Shown here in pieces: positions 25,601 through 38,498 of a stretch of DNA of 64,000 nt. The stretch is from Beaufortia kweichowensis (taxonomy: Eukaryota; Chordata; Actinopteri; Cypriniformes; Gastromyzontidae): positions 11,322,501 through 11,386,500 of the forward strand of contig CM032802.1 in assembly GCA_019155185.1 (NCBI GenBank). The letters are read 5' to 3'. The notes beneath the pieces were generated by a model that worked only from the letters and a program-made list of their open reading frames with translations, was not told the DNA's origin and did no database searches. Both the position numbers and the translations under genes were made by a program. Position 1 is the first letter of the stretch, and every line of letters begins with the position of its first letter.

Positions 25601-28600
25601 ACCTTTAATCAGACCTTTAATCTCTCTTTAAGGAAATCCAAATCATCAAATCCTCCTTCCTCAAACGTTTTGAAGTACTGTGTGTTTAGTCTCCAGCCAA
25701 GAATGTAGTACAAATACATTATCTGCAAAACATTGATTATTAGTGAAGTTGGTGAGAAATTTGATAAGAGAAAGCACGAGAAAGCACGCGGAGCTGTCAT
25801 GCTCATTTCCGCTCTCGCGATAGTTTGATGTCATACGTCGATCGGTATGCGCAGCACTGCGTGAAGTCGGACACGTCTATGTTGTTAGATTTGTGACGGC
25901 AAAAGTCTTTTTTATTTTAATACATAAACATCTATAAAAGACAACAACAGAGGGAACAAACAGCAGATACAAAGTAAGTAAACTACAAAAGCAGAGTATT
26001 AAGCGATACATTATTTTCATTATGACATTTAGAAAGTTATTATTTTTATGCTTTGGCATTTAGTTGTTTTGACATATGCTTAATTGAGATAAACACCGAT
26101 TTTATATCAGAAAAAATATATATAATTGGGTTTAGACTGCATTGCTCTGGCTAAGTAAATATGACATTTACAAAAAACAAAGCTTCAATAATGTATATTA
26201 TAATGTAAATAATATAATAAAACAATATCATTTTAATAAAAAAATTGAAAAAAGTTTCTGTAATCTAAAGTTTTAAAACTGAAATAATGGCATTATTTAT
26301 GTTTTAAAATGTTTTAATCTGTGCCAAAAACAATTTGTGTAAATATGACTTTGTGATGGTGTTTGATGTGACTGTGCAGTAAAAAATTCTGCAACTCTAA
26401 AAGCAATAGACCTAAGTACTATTTCACATGAATCGAAGTAAAACAATCTTTGTTTGATAATGACTACTAATACTAAAGATGGCAAACAACTGATCGTTTT
26501 ATTCTCATTCTATGTACCCAGTACTTTGCAAAGTCAACATGATCACTATGCTTGAGGTGGATTGTGGGATTGATTTAGAAATTAAATGTAAACGCTTGTC
26601 AGTGGAAATGGATGATTAGCCTGGGACTGATTATTTGAACAGAATCTTACCTGAGACCATCTTTTCTTGTGACGGATAAGCTGCTTGTCTTTGAGATGAA
26701 CCATCAGCATGTTTCCTTTAGGGAGGGTGTATTCTAGACGACCTCCATATGGGGTGTTTATGATCTTCTGACAGGGGAGGGGTTCCGTTCTTTCAAATAT
26801 ACTCGGATTCTCTACACTGAAAATGCTAATGAATATGAAAAAAGTTTTAAGATCAGTTTTTTTGCTCATCACTTCCAAGTAGATGGATTACATTAAGAAT
26901 AAATCTTACGTATAAACTTCTTTTATGACTTCCACAAGGATTTCTGCATAATCATTTGCATGTCGCTGTCTTCCATCATCAACATCCGTAAATGCATCAT
27001 CAAAATAAATATGAAATTCAAACTCCACATCGCTGGGTGTGCTGGTCTTTGGTCTGTATTTATCAAGCCTGGTAATGAAATAAACAGTTTTGTTGTTATG
27101 ATTCAGCTGACTATGAGGCAAAGCTGAGCAATTTAAATGCAGATTATATATTTATCATCAGGTACCTGAACATAGAGATGATTATCTTCATCATTTCATC
27201 ATAGGTCTCATGCCACATTGTTCCACAGAGAAACACTCTTACGGTTTCTTTTGCTCTAAGGAGAACAATACATGTCTATGACACATTATAAATTACGAAA
27301 CAGATTAAGTAAAAGTCTTTGGTTTATGTAAGAACGCTTACCGTTTTTCCTTGATTCTCTTTCTGATCTCAAACCGGGTGTTCAGCAACATGGACTGCTC
27401 CAGAAAAGCCCCTTCATACATGCGTCCCACAAACAAATCTTGTGTTCTTTCTATTCGATGAATCTTCAGGTACCAGACATAAATTGTGCTGAGAATGAGT
27501 CCCAGCCACCAGCTCAGAGCAGAGCTGCCCATAAAGCCCAGTCCTTCACTCGTTACGTTTCTCACGATGTTCCTGGCACAGAGAGTTCTTTTAACATCCG
27601 ACATCATCAGGTCCACCCATACGCCATTATCCGTCTCCTGAACGTTCTCACAATAGGCAGAATTATGTTTAGATCCCAAAGGCATAACTGCAACTGGAAT
27701 CAAAATCACGGCCAAAATTGTGATTGATGCCAGATACATGGGCATGACAAAACTGCGGTGCAGGGCATGCATTTTGCAAGCCACAACCACAAACCATCGA
27801 CACAGGGCAGAAGATGCAATCTGAATTGCCACCAATGAAACAACAACATGTGGCACAAAGGAAGTTACTGATTTCCAGTCCTGACCAGACAAAGGAACAT
27901 AGGCTCCAAGCACAGCCGCAGTAACCAGAATTCTCATCAAACTGGAGATGATGCTGATAACGTTGCGGGACTTGGCTATGTCTTTAGATATGTCCACTAA
28001 AAATGAGACATCAAAGAGTGTGCTGTAATTCTCCCACCAGTTCAGAGAAACAAAGATGCTTCCCACGATGGCAAGACCCACTGATATTTTCATCTGAAGA
28101 GAGCTTTCTTCTGATACCAAATAACTTATTGCGAAGAGGATATAACCCAGGATGATGAGGAGAATAGAGGACACGGGTATCATTATGAAGCGTTTTCTTT
28201 CTTTGGCAAGACACTCAGCGACCACTTGGAAGACGGCAGATAGGATGCTCACACTGTTCAGAATCATCACATTAGTGACAATGTCAAAGTGTGGCATGGC
28301 TACGATTGTAAGGACAGCAGCTCCTAATGCTACCAGAAACTCTATAAACAGAACCTAGAGGAAAAATAAGAATAGTTATGGCTACAATGATGTTCCTTGT
28401 TCAATAGTTTAATTTATTGTAATATATACACTATATATATATACTATATATATGTTTGCTTACCCAAAAAACTGTTTTTTTAGAAGGCATAACTGCACTT
28501 TTGAAAATGAACTTCCATATGCTCTTAAGCAAGAGGAGAACATTCGGCCCAGCAAGAACAAAACCAATGCCAAGCAGGGCGGTCGGTTTTCGCTCTGAAA

Positions 28601-29613
28601 GTACACTTTTAGTTTGGTTGTTTCCAAATGTTATCAAAAGCAGAAATGATGTCTGTAAAAACATAAAAACAATTAAAATTTAACTGAGCTTGTTTTTTTT
28701 GTAACTGTTAGACTGGTTAAATGTTTTCTCTTCATCCAGAAAATGATTAGCTAATGATTAATAAAGTGGCGTACTTTACTGAGCAATGCAAGAATGAAGA
28801 CGAGCATCCCAACAACAGCACACGAGAACCATTTCAGACATTGCACTCGTTTCTTTGGCATCTGTTCGTTTTGAATGATTGGCACTTCTCTGCAGGCATC
28901 CCACGATTGCCTGTTGGGAAAAAAAGTGATGAATTAACTACAATGTTCAATAAATAAATTAACTAAATATTTAATGGATATAAAATATTTTAAAAGGAGG
29001 GAGAAAACAAGGCAAAGTATGCCTGCCAATACCAATTTTTAAATGTATTTCAACTGTATTTTTACTTTAGCTGGTCAAAATAAGTTGAACAATTTTAACT
29101 TTTTTACTATAAGTTACAGTAAATCATCCTTAGTCATGATTTAAAATAGCAAGTTGAAATTACTTGTACAGTCAATAAGGTAACACAATTTTTTACATTT
29201 TAGATATATTTTTTTATTCTTTTTTTAATCCTTTTTATATTTTAAAAAGTAATATTAACATTAACAGTAATGAGTCTTAAACCTTTCCATCAATATGGTT
29301 TGTCATGATTAGATTAGAATTTAACTATGAAATATTAAAGTTAATAGTGAAATAAAGTGTTCCACCTGTGGAATAGTTAACAGGTTGAACACAAAAGTAA
29401 ATTAATGTACAAAAGTACAAAAGTAAAACAATTCAACTGATTAGTTAAACAGTGCTTAATTAATAATTTAACAGTTTATTTTTTCCTTTTTATTAATAAT
29501 TTAACCATGAATAAATACATTTATGATTTAAGATTTATTCTTTAAATTGAAGTATACTGGTAAAATGTAGTGTTGGTTAATTACCTGAATTCAGTCTTCT
29601 CTTGCTTTTCCAT
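22644..29613 (-). CDS. chs1: Chitin synthase, tandem copy B (complete, 19 coding exons, 1,230 aa)
   Basis: Tandem paralogue of the copy at 10513-19812, same strand, about 2.8 kb upstream of it in the direction of transcription. Coding exons: 29585-29613, 28775-28910, 28464-28652, 27342-28354, 27166-27255, 26910-27068, 26651-26816, 25615-25722, 25378-25519, 25082-25282, 24715-24999, 24447-24626, 23922-24309, 23735-23766, 23586-23650, 23383-23493, 23043-23260, 22841-22913, 22644-22751; total 3,693 nt, in frame throughout. Exon number and phases match copy A exactly. Catalytic motifs DGDTDF, EDRW and QRRRW are all intact, so both copies should be active. The first exon encodes MEKQEKTEF against MEKQQESEF in copy A. 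The C-terminal tail after the last membrane segments is the most diverged part. Exons 9-11 are nearly identical to copy A, introns included. Intron 15 is only 92 bp, while intron 7 is 928 bp (98 bp in copy A). I infer a local tandem duplication; which copy is the chs1 orthologue cannot be told here. Confidence 0.96.
24709..25509 (-). repeat. Gene-conversion tract, copy B side (chitin synthase exons 9-11)
   Basis: Partner of 15,186-15,986, with a constant offset of 9,523 bp and no indels. It covers DGDTDF, EDRW and QRRRW, that is, the active site. Confidence 0.85.
25735..26640. mobile_element. Copy-B-specific insertion in chitin synthase intron 7
   Basis: Intron 7 spans 25,723-26,650 here but only 16,199-16,296 in copy A, so about 830 bp were inserted (or lost from A). 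The left part, 25,770-25,910, is rich in CpG and contains TCTCGCGA, a motif of CpG promoters; the rest is AT-rich. No terminal repeats or coding capacity were recognised. Confidence 0.45.
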
Positions 29614-30836
29614 AGTGATGATCTGCAGATCTGCAAAAACGTTTAATTAATCGCCAATAGAAAAGACCAGAGCTTTTAAACCACACGGGGTGGGAACATT
29701 CAGCTACTATGCATTTCTATGCGTTAACGTTTCTATTTACAGTGTAATTTGTTAGTCACTTGATATTTTCTGTTTACTTTAATAATCATCATATGCTTTT
29801 CCAAAGTAAGACATTTCCCTCTCCTTTTATTATGTGACCAAAGGTATGTGGTCAACCCCTTTCTTGTTATTCCTAAGAATATTAACAAGGAAGAAGGAAA
29901 TGTAAAAAGAAACCTCTTCAAAACCCAAGGGTTTTCATTAATTCACTATAAGCCAATGTTTAATCACTTAAAACATCACAATTTTTTATCTGATTTAAAA
30001 AAAAAATATTTGTTGCAGCTTGAAAGCTTGATAACTTAAGAACAGCTGCTGAGAACAAGAGCTTGTTAAACTGGTTTGGCTAGATCCATAAATCCACAGG
30101 AAAAGTAACACAAACTTAATGTACTTAATGTTTACTGTATTTAAACAACAATCTCAGTTTCCTGATATAATAATTGAGTGCTTGTTATAAATAGATAGAG
30201 CTCTCATCCATTCCTGCACATTTTATAAGTGACCCAGCTCAGAGTCAAAAGTCATTTTTTTGTGATGTTTTTGTTTTCTACATATAATCATTCTTCATAA
30301 TGTAAAGAACATTCTGTAGAAGTGCAACATTGATATCTTTAATATTGTCCGAGTAAGGTCATGCCAAAGATTGAAATCGTAGTGAAATTCAAACTTTGAA
30401 GCTCATTATCTCACAATTAGATTTCAAAAAAGTCACATTTATCATTAACAACGGTTAAAGTATACTGTAAATTCCCAGTGACAATAAACAGCAGTCATTT
30501 GTCACCAAGTGGTTTGTTTGTATTTGCCTGTTGTACGTTTTCTAAAAGTGTGTGAAGAAAATAAAAAACATCTATAAAAAAGAAAAAATAGCCTACAGGT
30601 AAACCTCAGCACCTTCACAAACCTATATTTAACTTATATAAAACTTATAAACTTATATGAAAGCACAGCCACAAGTCATGCAAACATTGTTTGAGAACAT
30701 TAAAACCTAAAAATTTTATTTATATAACACACAAACAGACACAAATAGACCGTATGAAAGGCAATTTTTAAAACAAACCAAGGTGCCAAATTGGAAAGTC
30801 CAGGTAAACATTTACAAAGGCATTACAATATCGATA
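29614..30836. other. Spacer between chitin synthase B and nr1h4 3' end
   Basis: AT-rich; should contain the copy B promoter, since the ATG is at 29,613. No recognisable element found. The first 100 bp carry a few CpGs but no island. Confidence 0.5.
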
Positions 30837-30842
30837 TTTATT
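30837..30842 (-). terminator. Polyadenylation signal of nr1h4
   Basis: AATAAA on the minus strand, about 140 nt after the nr1h4 stop codon. A second AATAAA lies at 30,715-30,720, so two alternative 3' ends are possible. Confidence 0.5.
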
Positions 30843-30978
30843 GAATTTCTCCTCTTGAAGAGCTGCTGATGTCTTAAAATTGTTTTACTGACCACATATA
30901 CTCAAAAGTGTGTAAACTCATCTCTTTGGCAGCTTCATAAAAGTCTTTGGCATTTATCCATTATTCATTGTCAGTGAG

Positions 30979-33900
30979 TCACTGAACATCCCAAATCTCA
31001 CAGAGAAGTGGTGTGAACTTGTGGTCGCTCATGCGCCAGGACTCCAGCATCTCTGCGTGATGGTGATTAAGGGTGCGTAATTCAGTCAGACGGCCCAGCA
31101 GCCGTGCAAAATGCTGAGGATCCTGAGGGTGCTGTAACTTACAGACCTTCCTCAACACCTCCAGCATCGGCTCCTGTAGCCGTTCCACAGCCTGCTGGTC
31201 CTTTACATACGGCCTATCTGCAGGTGGATACGGCACAATTTCAGTCATGCGGAACAAACGACAGTACATGGCCAAATGTAGTTAAAACTTATTCCACTAG
31301 GGTGTCCTGAAGCATAAAAATCACAACCTTTCCTTATTACTGCCCGTTTTAATATTAATCATTTGCTGAGACGGCACAAATTCATTACACAAAAACCAAA
31401 ATATTGTTCTGAAGGAGTTAGTGGTTATTGCATATAATTTGTTTTAATCTTGGACCTTTTAGGCCTACATTTATTTGCTCATTTTATTTAATAACGATGA
31501 ATCAAACCAAACAGACATAATTCTGTGACATTGATCAGCTCACCTGGTGAAAGGATTGTGATAGCCGTGAGCAGAGCATGTTCCTCCTGCGTCATCTGTA
31601 GTTCCCCAATGCTTTTATAAAAGTTAAACATGGGGATAATAAACTCTTCAGATATTCCTATAAAGATAGATAAAGATATGAGCTTTTATTATATATATAT
31701 ATATATAATATGCAGTACTGTACAAAAGTCACATATAAACCAATGCTGCTACATTAAGAAAAAATAACTTTACTCGAAGTAACCAGACAAACAAGGAAAT
31801 TGCTTACATTTTTTTTGTATCTAATGTGCCTTCTCAAGATTTTCTCATAGATACTGTGCATTTCTGAAAGTCTGATACTGACCATTTGAAAACAAAAGTA
31901 TGTTTCTCAGCCAGTTAAAACCACGCTAATCAAAACATATTTACAGTTCAAGTGAATTTCCTGCTATACTGGGCAAAAGATCAGATAACATTCCTTAAGA
32001 ATATTCAACAAAAATGTTTACTTTCTTGTGGAGTAAATTGCAATACTCTCTGTGGCCTCAGGGGGCAGTGTTGCCCATATATAGAATAGGCCAGCATACT
32101 AGGGAAGTGAGTCTTCTGACTGGACAATTTACCAACAAACCAAAACATCCTAGCAACCACACAGCAACGTATTTACAGCTCGGAACATTTTAGCAACCAA
32201 ATATCAACACCTCAGCAAACACTGAATGTTTTAGCCTCATTGTAATGTTTGACACAGACAATTTCAAATACTTATCTTCTGTGTATAAGCAATAATGTAC
32301 TGTAAAGTGTAATGTTAAATGTCATGCAGCTAACCCTATTGACCGTATGCTTTGGACAGTTTGTACACCCCCCTCTGGCCGGGCCACGACTGTATTTTCC
32401 CTTTTCATTGAGGTCTGAGCTGATCTGAATCTGGCATCCGAGCTCCACAGCTGTGTGTTTCTACATTCAGTGGGATTTTCAGCAACAACAGTTCATTTGA
32501 AGCCTGTCTTTGAAGGGCTTTCCTGTTTTGTGTGAGGTCTTTGTCTTTATCATTATGATTGATATAATTATCATACTTCGTTGGGTATGAGAGCTGAGCT
32601 CTTTTCTGATGTAAACCATTCAGTGTGAAGAGCCACGAGGGTTTGGTTTACAGATCATCCAATCAGGGTAGCCTTCACATTGTGACAGCGGTCAGACACA
32701 TTGTAAATGACACATCGATGCAAATGGGGTAGAATATTAAAACTGAATAAAAAAAATGAACAAATGCAAAGAAACCAAATATATGTTTGTACAAAAATTT
32801 GTACAAATCATAGAAAACTGTTGTTGCAGCACACAGACTCCTTTCACATTTTTATTCATATCCCTTCAGATGAAAGGATAACCTTTGTCATAACTTTCCA
32901 AAAAAAGAAAGCCTGACGCATCACAGAAGCCTTACGCCAGAGAAATGTCAAAGGCGCTAAGAGCCTCATAGTAGGACAATAGACCTCTCGATGTTTAGAT
33001 AGAGAACAATGGCGGCTTTAGACAGTGGCCTTTTGAGTTAATATTCCTGAGGTTGGGGCTAGTGGATAGTGACGGACATTAACAATCTATGACACATTGC
33101 ATTCATCTGTGTGTTTCAAAATATTTATAAGCAACTGGACAAGTATCCATCATAGCTTGAAAAACTCCATATAGACTTATATATATACATATTGCTTTTA
33201 CAATCTGCCAGTACTTTTTGCGTAACTGAAACCCGCTGGTGTCTCCTTTTACACATGTAACATACACCACAGTATAATCAAGATGGCAAATTTCCTGTCG
33301 TTATTTAGGGCAGACAGATGTATTATTAATAGCGGGCCTTCCAGTGCGGGGCCTGATGAGATCTTTGGACTTTAAAAGACTCAACAAGCATGTGGAATAC
33401 CAGTTATAAATCAAAACACAGGAAAAATCTAATATTTCTGGTTTCTGAGTCATAATTCTTTCTAACATTTCTAAAGCAGCATTTAAAGGCCATGAACCAT
33501 ACCATAAAACTATGTTAACTATGTTAAGCTGAGGACAAATGAATGAACTCACCACTCTTTCTAATCCTGTCCTCCAGCACCTCTGTGTGCCCGTGAGGAA
33601 GTTTTCTGGTGAAGACCTGGGCTGAACGCAGGAACATCGCTTCCACGGCGGAACCTTTCAATAATGCAATCTGATCTTCATGATCTAAAGATTGAAAACC
33701 TGCTCAGAAAACAAAAACAAAATACATTTGCTTGGAATGACTGGAATTATATCTTCATACACTCTAAAAAAGGATGTGTTATTTTTTAGCACATTTTTTG
33801 TGTTATGCTGTTTAACACATAATTATGTGTCATTTTGTGTTAAATACATAAAAGGGACAACACATGTTGAGTTGAAAGTAACAGAAGTTTAGTTAAAAGT

Positions 33901-36767
33901 AACACAAAGATGTGTGTTGTCCCTAACTAGACACATCTTGTGTTATTTTTAACACATCTGTTTTTAGAGTCTATACCAAAAGTTTAGACACAATTGACAA
34001 AAAAATCTTTTAATCTGAAGGTGTATATTTCAATGTCTGAAATTACTTTTGTATAAAAAAAATATAATTGTTCCAATGTATTAAATTCCTTAATTAGAAT
34101 TTGTTATTTTTAAATAAAACATTTAATAAGAAATCTTAACAACAGCAAATGTTTCCAAACTTTGGACTGGAACTGTACATATAAAATATCTTCATAGTTT
34201 TACACAATGATTTGGAACCAAAACCGCTATAAAAATATAACTATTTTGTATATGTAAATTGGAGCTGTGTTCTAACCTGGTATGTTTTTTGTGAACTCAA
34301 CCAGCACTTGGACATGACTAGTTGCCATCTCTGTCAACAAGAGGAAGTTTTCTTCAGGACTGAACTGTTCTTGTAACTGAATTACCAAAAAAGTTCAAAT
34401 ATTATTACACAAATAAACCACTTTAATGACATTGGGCAGTGACAACCTAGGTTACACAGCAATAATTTACCAGTGGAAAGAGGAAGCAAAGTCACATATT
34501 GATTTTAATAGTAGTGTTTGACTTTGTGCATTAAAGAACCAATAAAATGGTCAATACTAAGATACAAAGTAGAAAGTTTAGAAATGTTTGTAGACATTTT
34601 AAACTATTCTTGTTAAATTTTATAAACAACAAAATACATACCAGTTTCTTTGCCATGTCCTGAGGGATGCGGTGTTTATTGTAAGCATCAACAATGTAGC
34701 TTACTAAAGCCTGCTGGTCTTGACTCAATTCTAAATTTTCCTGAAATAACAAAACTTCTCTGAATGCAGCAAAAAATGTCACTTTCTGCTTTGCGATTAT
34801 AGGAGAAACATAAGAAGATTCAAAATACATTAATCTAGCCAAGTATGACTCCATGAAGTTGACAACATGTCAATTTTACAACCCTTTAAGATATAATCTT
34901 TAAGAGGTAATGGTATATATGAGCATAAGTGACTTGATTAAGACCATGTTGCCCTTGAACCTTTTGACAGCACTTCAATAAAACTTGTTACAGAACATTG
35001 TTAACTTTATATTGGAATTATACCTGGAAAGTTACACTGTAACAGCTATGGCACCATGAAATAAAAATATATAGAATAGTGTTTATAGTTTTATAAACAA
35101 TCTAACTGTTGATCAGAATTACCTGGGAGGGTTTAGTGGTAGATACAACCTGTTTAGCATCTCTGCTATCACCAACATCATCTCCTACCCTTTCATCTAA
35201 TGACACCTTTGTGTTTTTCCTCAACCTTTTAGATTTGCACTGGATTTCAGTTAACAAGCCTGTGGATACAAATACAACATGGATAAATTGGATACATAAT
35301 GGTCAGCATAAAGGTACTGTTTATCAAAGTTTAAGAAGTTTGGTATAAAGACAACATGCCCTATAATCAATGTCCTAAAGATGCAATATTTATGTGTTTT
35401 TCTTTCACATTCTTAGTCTAAGAGTAAACAGGTGAGTCAAGGTTGCCAAATCCCCGTTCAGTAGATGCCGTACAGGCTATTTGTAACTATTGCAAATGCT
35501 TTCACTCACATTCTGCAAGCATGCCCATCTCTTTACACTTTCTGAGTCGACACTCTTGACATTTTCTGCGCATGTACATGTCCATCTCACAGTTTCCTCC
35601 ACTCTTACATTTATATACAGCATTCTTTGTGATGCTCCTTCTGAAGAACCCTGGAAGGAATTACACATTCAGTCAGTAAGAAATAAAATATTCTAAATGA
35701 TTTCAAAATGCAAGACTTGGACTGAATAAGATAGACCTAAGCAACCAAGAAAAGCGCAGCGACCTCAAGAAAAACAGTAATAAAATGTGTAAAAGGGACA
35801 AACTAAAGATGGGTCAGATTGGAATAACAGCCGTACAAAACTCTTCCTGGAGACAACAGGAGAATTACAGAAAAGTTATGCGACAAAAGTCTGTCCTGTG
35901 CAGGATGAGCTTAATCTCTATGCTGAAAAATAATCTTGTCTTCTTTAGTTACAAGAGTCTGAAAATCGCAACAAAATACCAGCATCACTGAGCATCGGCA
36001 ACTCTGGGTGCCAAACTGTTTGGAGAAACAAGAGGGCCACTTTGTAAACACAGTTCAAGGAATAGGTTCATTGCAAACTGGTGTGTGTAACGTATGGTGT
36101 AATGTTTAAGACGTTACATTCAGTACTGTAATAAAGATACTCCTGTATCCCCATTTTCATCTGCAGGCAGCAGACAAACACGTGCAGTTGTTTTAGGAAC
36201 AGGTAATTATTCCAGCATGAGCCCATGAGCACAATGACATACATTAACTTTGCATGGCAGCATGTGGCTCTGGTTGCCTGCATCATTATTCAGCAGAAAG
36301 CTGAGAGGGAACCCAATCCAGACTGAGCGTGAAGGAGCACCAAACCCAGCCAAGCCTGTGGGACGCGGGACACACAGCCCAGCATCTGCCCTTTGGGCAT
36401 TGTCCATGCACAGGTGGAATTACACTTGCAGTCATTCACCCAATGATTTTCCAAAGAGCTAAAATTAGTCCCTGGGGTTCTGTGTCATTTATTACGTCCT
36501 TCATTAGCTGCGTAGTCATGGTTTTATTGTGAGACCAGGCGTAGTGAGATATAAGTTCAAACGTTAACAAGAGGTCATGTCTTTTTTTTTTTTCATTCAA
36601 CCCATGTATATCAAGGTCCTACTGTTAATTTATACATACAGGACCAGTCACATACATTGTTTACTTTTTTTTCCACATTTTAGAATAGTAGTAAACTCAT
36701 CAAAACCATTAAATAACACAGTTTTATTTATATAAAATTTTTATTTTTATTTATTTATTTATAAATA

Positions 36768-36837
<70 letters not shown>

Positions 36838-36841
36838 ATTA

Positions 36842-36895
<54 letters not shown>

Positions 36896-38498
36896 TCTAA
36901 TAAAGCCCATGTTTTCTAATAAAAACATTTTTGTCAATCGTGTCTAAACCTTTGACTGGTACTATATAATAAATAACAGTACAAAACAATGAATTTTCTA
37001 GGAAGTTACTGATTGTTTAAATGGTAACTGTCCCTTTAAACTGAAAAAAGCCAACAAAACAAAATAAGGAATTCACCTTTACATCCCTCACATGTTAGTG
37101 CATTGTAGTGATACCCTGATGCTTTATCTCCACAGACCACACACAGTTCCTGGCCTTTACTCTTTCCTGACTGAGCAGTATGTCTGGATCTCTTACACAC
37201 AGTGGGGACAACAGGACAAGACTCCTTCATCTCACTGTCAAAGCCACCATCCAAAGGTCCTTTCCTCATCTCAAACACAGCAGACGGGGAGTACCACTCC
37301 TCCCCACTGAACTGTGGGTAACAGTGCTGACTGGAGTAATACGACGGGGATGATATACAGGGTTCCACCGCCGAAGTGAACTGCATGCTGGAATAGCTGG
37401 CGAAGGGCATGACCTCCTGGTCCTGCAGCAAATGACTGTTCTGTTCTGCCAGAATATCTGAGGAGAAGACGGCAGGAGTGAGCTGTGGTTGTCAGTTTAC
37501 ACGTGCCATGGAGATAAAAAGCTCAAGTTCACCATAGTGTTTAAGTCAAGCATAAACTACTAATCGCTTTTATGCCAAAATGACAATTAGGGAAACTACA
37601 ACACAGAGATACTGTTACTCGGTGGACACCCGTAGTGTTATTGAGTTCTCAGTGATCCTCATATAATACAACATCGCGACACGTGACCGTTATAAATCCA
37701 ACTACAGTAGTAGCAGGTGTCACTTATCTGATTTTAATCACATATATATATACGTCTGCCCTCTCTAGCACAGAAGTCCAACACACCCGGATAATAAAAC
37801 ATAAGAAATCATTAACCAACTTTTAATACAATTGAAGCATCTGTGGAATTGTTTAATTTTTTACTGCAGATATTTTTTTTATAGTTTAACAGATGGACGC
37901 ACTTTGTTTAATTAGGCTTTACTGGATGTAAGCTTCCAGACTGGTTTAAGCTTTAATGATTGAATAGTTTATTCTTAAGCTCTCTAGATATTTTTTTTAT
38001 GTTAAAGGACTTGTTCACCAAAAAATGAATGCTTTCATCATTTACTCACCCTTATGTCATTCCAAACCTGTATGACTTTTTTCTTCTGCAGAACACAAAA
38101 GAAGATATTTTGAAAAACAAACAACCAAACAACACTGGCTCTCATTGACTTTCATTGTATGGACACAAAGCCATCGAGACATTTCTCAAAATATCTTTTT
38201 TTGTGTTCCACAGAAGAAAGAAAGTCATGTACGGCTTTCGAATGACATTCGGTTAAATAATCATGACAGAACTTTTATTTTTGGGTGAACTACTTCTTTT
38301 AATCAAGCAGACATCTGAAAATCATGTCTTGTATCTATACCGCTCACAAGTGGAAATAAGACTTAATTGTTTAACAGCATTGATTATTCAATGACACATA
38401 AGACGGTACTAACCTGAAGTCTTCTCCCGCAATATGGCCATGTCAGAGTGACCCGATAAGGGTTCTGATGCTCTCTGGCTGTGTTGATTCCTAACCAT
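30979..38498 (-). CDS. nr1h4: Nuclear receptor NR1H4, farnesoid X receptor alpha (9 coding exons, 480 aa)
   Basis: Bile-acid-activated nuclear receptor that binds DNA as a heterodimer with RXR and controls bile-acid, lipid and glucose genes in liver and gut. Coding exons: 38414-38498, 37077-37457, 35510-35650, 35123-35259, 34642-34740, 34277-34376, 33553-33699, 31544-31657, 30979-31217; 1,443 nt, phases all agree. The activation domain has the FXR-like SSPSYYS and EEWYSPS. The C4 zinc-finger DNA-binding domain runs from about residue 134 (CVVCGDKASGYHYNALTCEGCKG, in part) through MRRKCQECRLRKCKEMGM; P-box is EGCKG. The ligand-binding domain ends in the AF-2 helix LLCEIWDVQ, identical to the FXR end I recall. 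The start is the first ATG after an in-frame stop in its exon, but an upstream exon could add residues. The neighbour slc17a8 matches mammalian order, favouring NR1H4 over NR1H5. The exon 3/4 junction gives AEC-LLTEIQ, so the four-residue MYTG hinge insert is absent. Confidence 0.94.
31689..31708. repeat. (AT)n microsatellite in nr1h4 intron 7
   Basis: About ten AT dinucleotides, 30 bp upstream of exon 8 in gene direction. Confidence 0.85.
33760..33971. mobile_element. Miniature transposon with CACTCTAAAAA ends, copy 2
   Basis: Same family as 21,345-21,615: both share TGTTATTTTTTA.CACATTTT and GTTAAATACATAAAAGGGAC. TA flanks the left end. Lies in nr1h4 intron 6 and abuts another element on its right. 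Confidence 0.85.
33973..34177. mobile_element. Tc1/mariner-like miniature element (GTTTAGACACA family), copy 2
   Basis: Begins ACCAAAAGTTTAGACACAAT and ends AAACTTTGGACTGGAACTGT, the two ends being inverse of each other. Internal TCTTTTAATCTGAAG and AAATTACTTTT are shared with 5,247-5,731. Confidence 0.7.
36639..36963. mobile_element. Tc1/mariner-like miniature element with a long AT-palindrome core
   Basis: Left GGACCAGTCA and right TGTCTAAACCTTTGACTGGT are the family ends, inverted. The centre (36,735-36,890) is almost pure (AT)n with two mirror-image blocks and would fold into a cruciform. Lies in nr1h4 intron 2. Confidence 0.65.
38002..38303. mobile_element. Angel-type palindromic miniature transposon, copy 2
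   Basis: CATCATTTACTCACCC, GTCATTCCAAACCTGTATGA and AACACAAAAGAAGATATTTT on the left; mirrored on the right by AAAATATCTTTTTT.GTGTTC and TTTTTGGGTGAACT. Complete element in nr1h4 intron 1. Confidence 0.85.

Noticed and set aside
10513..29613. Hyaluronan synthase or cellulose-synthase-like identity for the paired genes
   Set aside because: The length of about 1,220 residues, EDRW followed by QRRRW, and the large N-terminal and C-terminal membrane domains are specific to animal chitin synthases; hyaluronan synthases are about 550 residues.
30979..38498. Assignment as nr1h5 (FXR beta) instead of nr1h4
   Set aside because: The close match of DNA-binding domain, ligand domain and AF-2 end to FXR alpha and the slc17a8 neighbour favour nr1h4; a tree would settle it.
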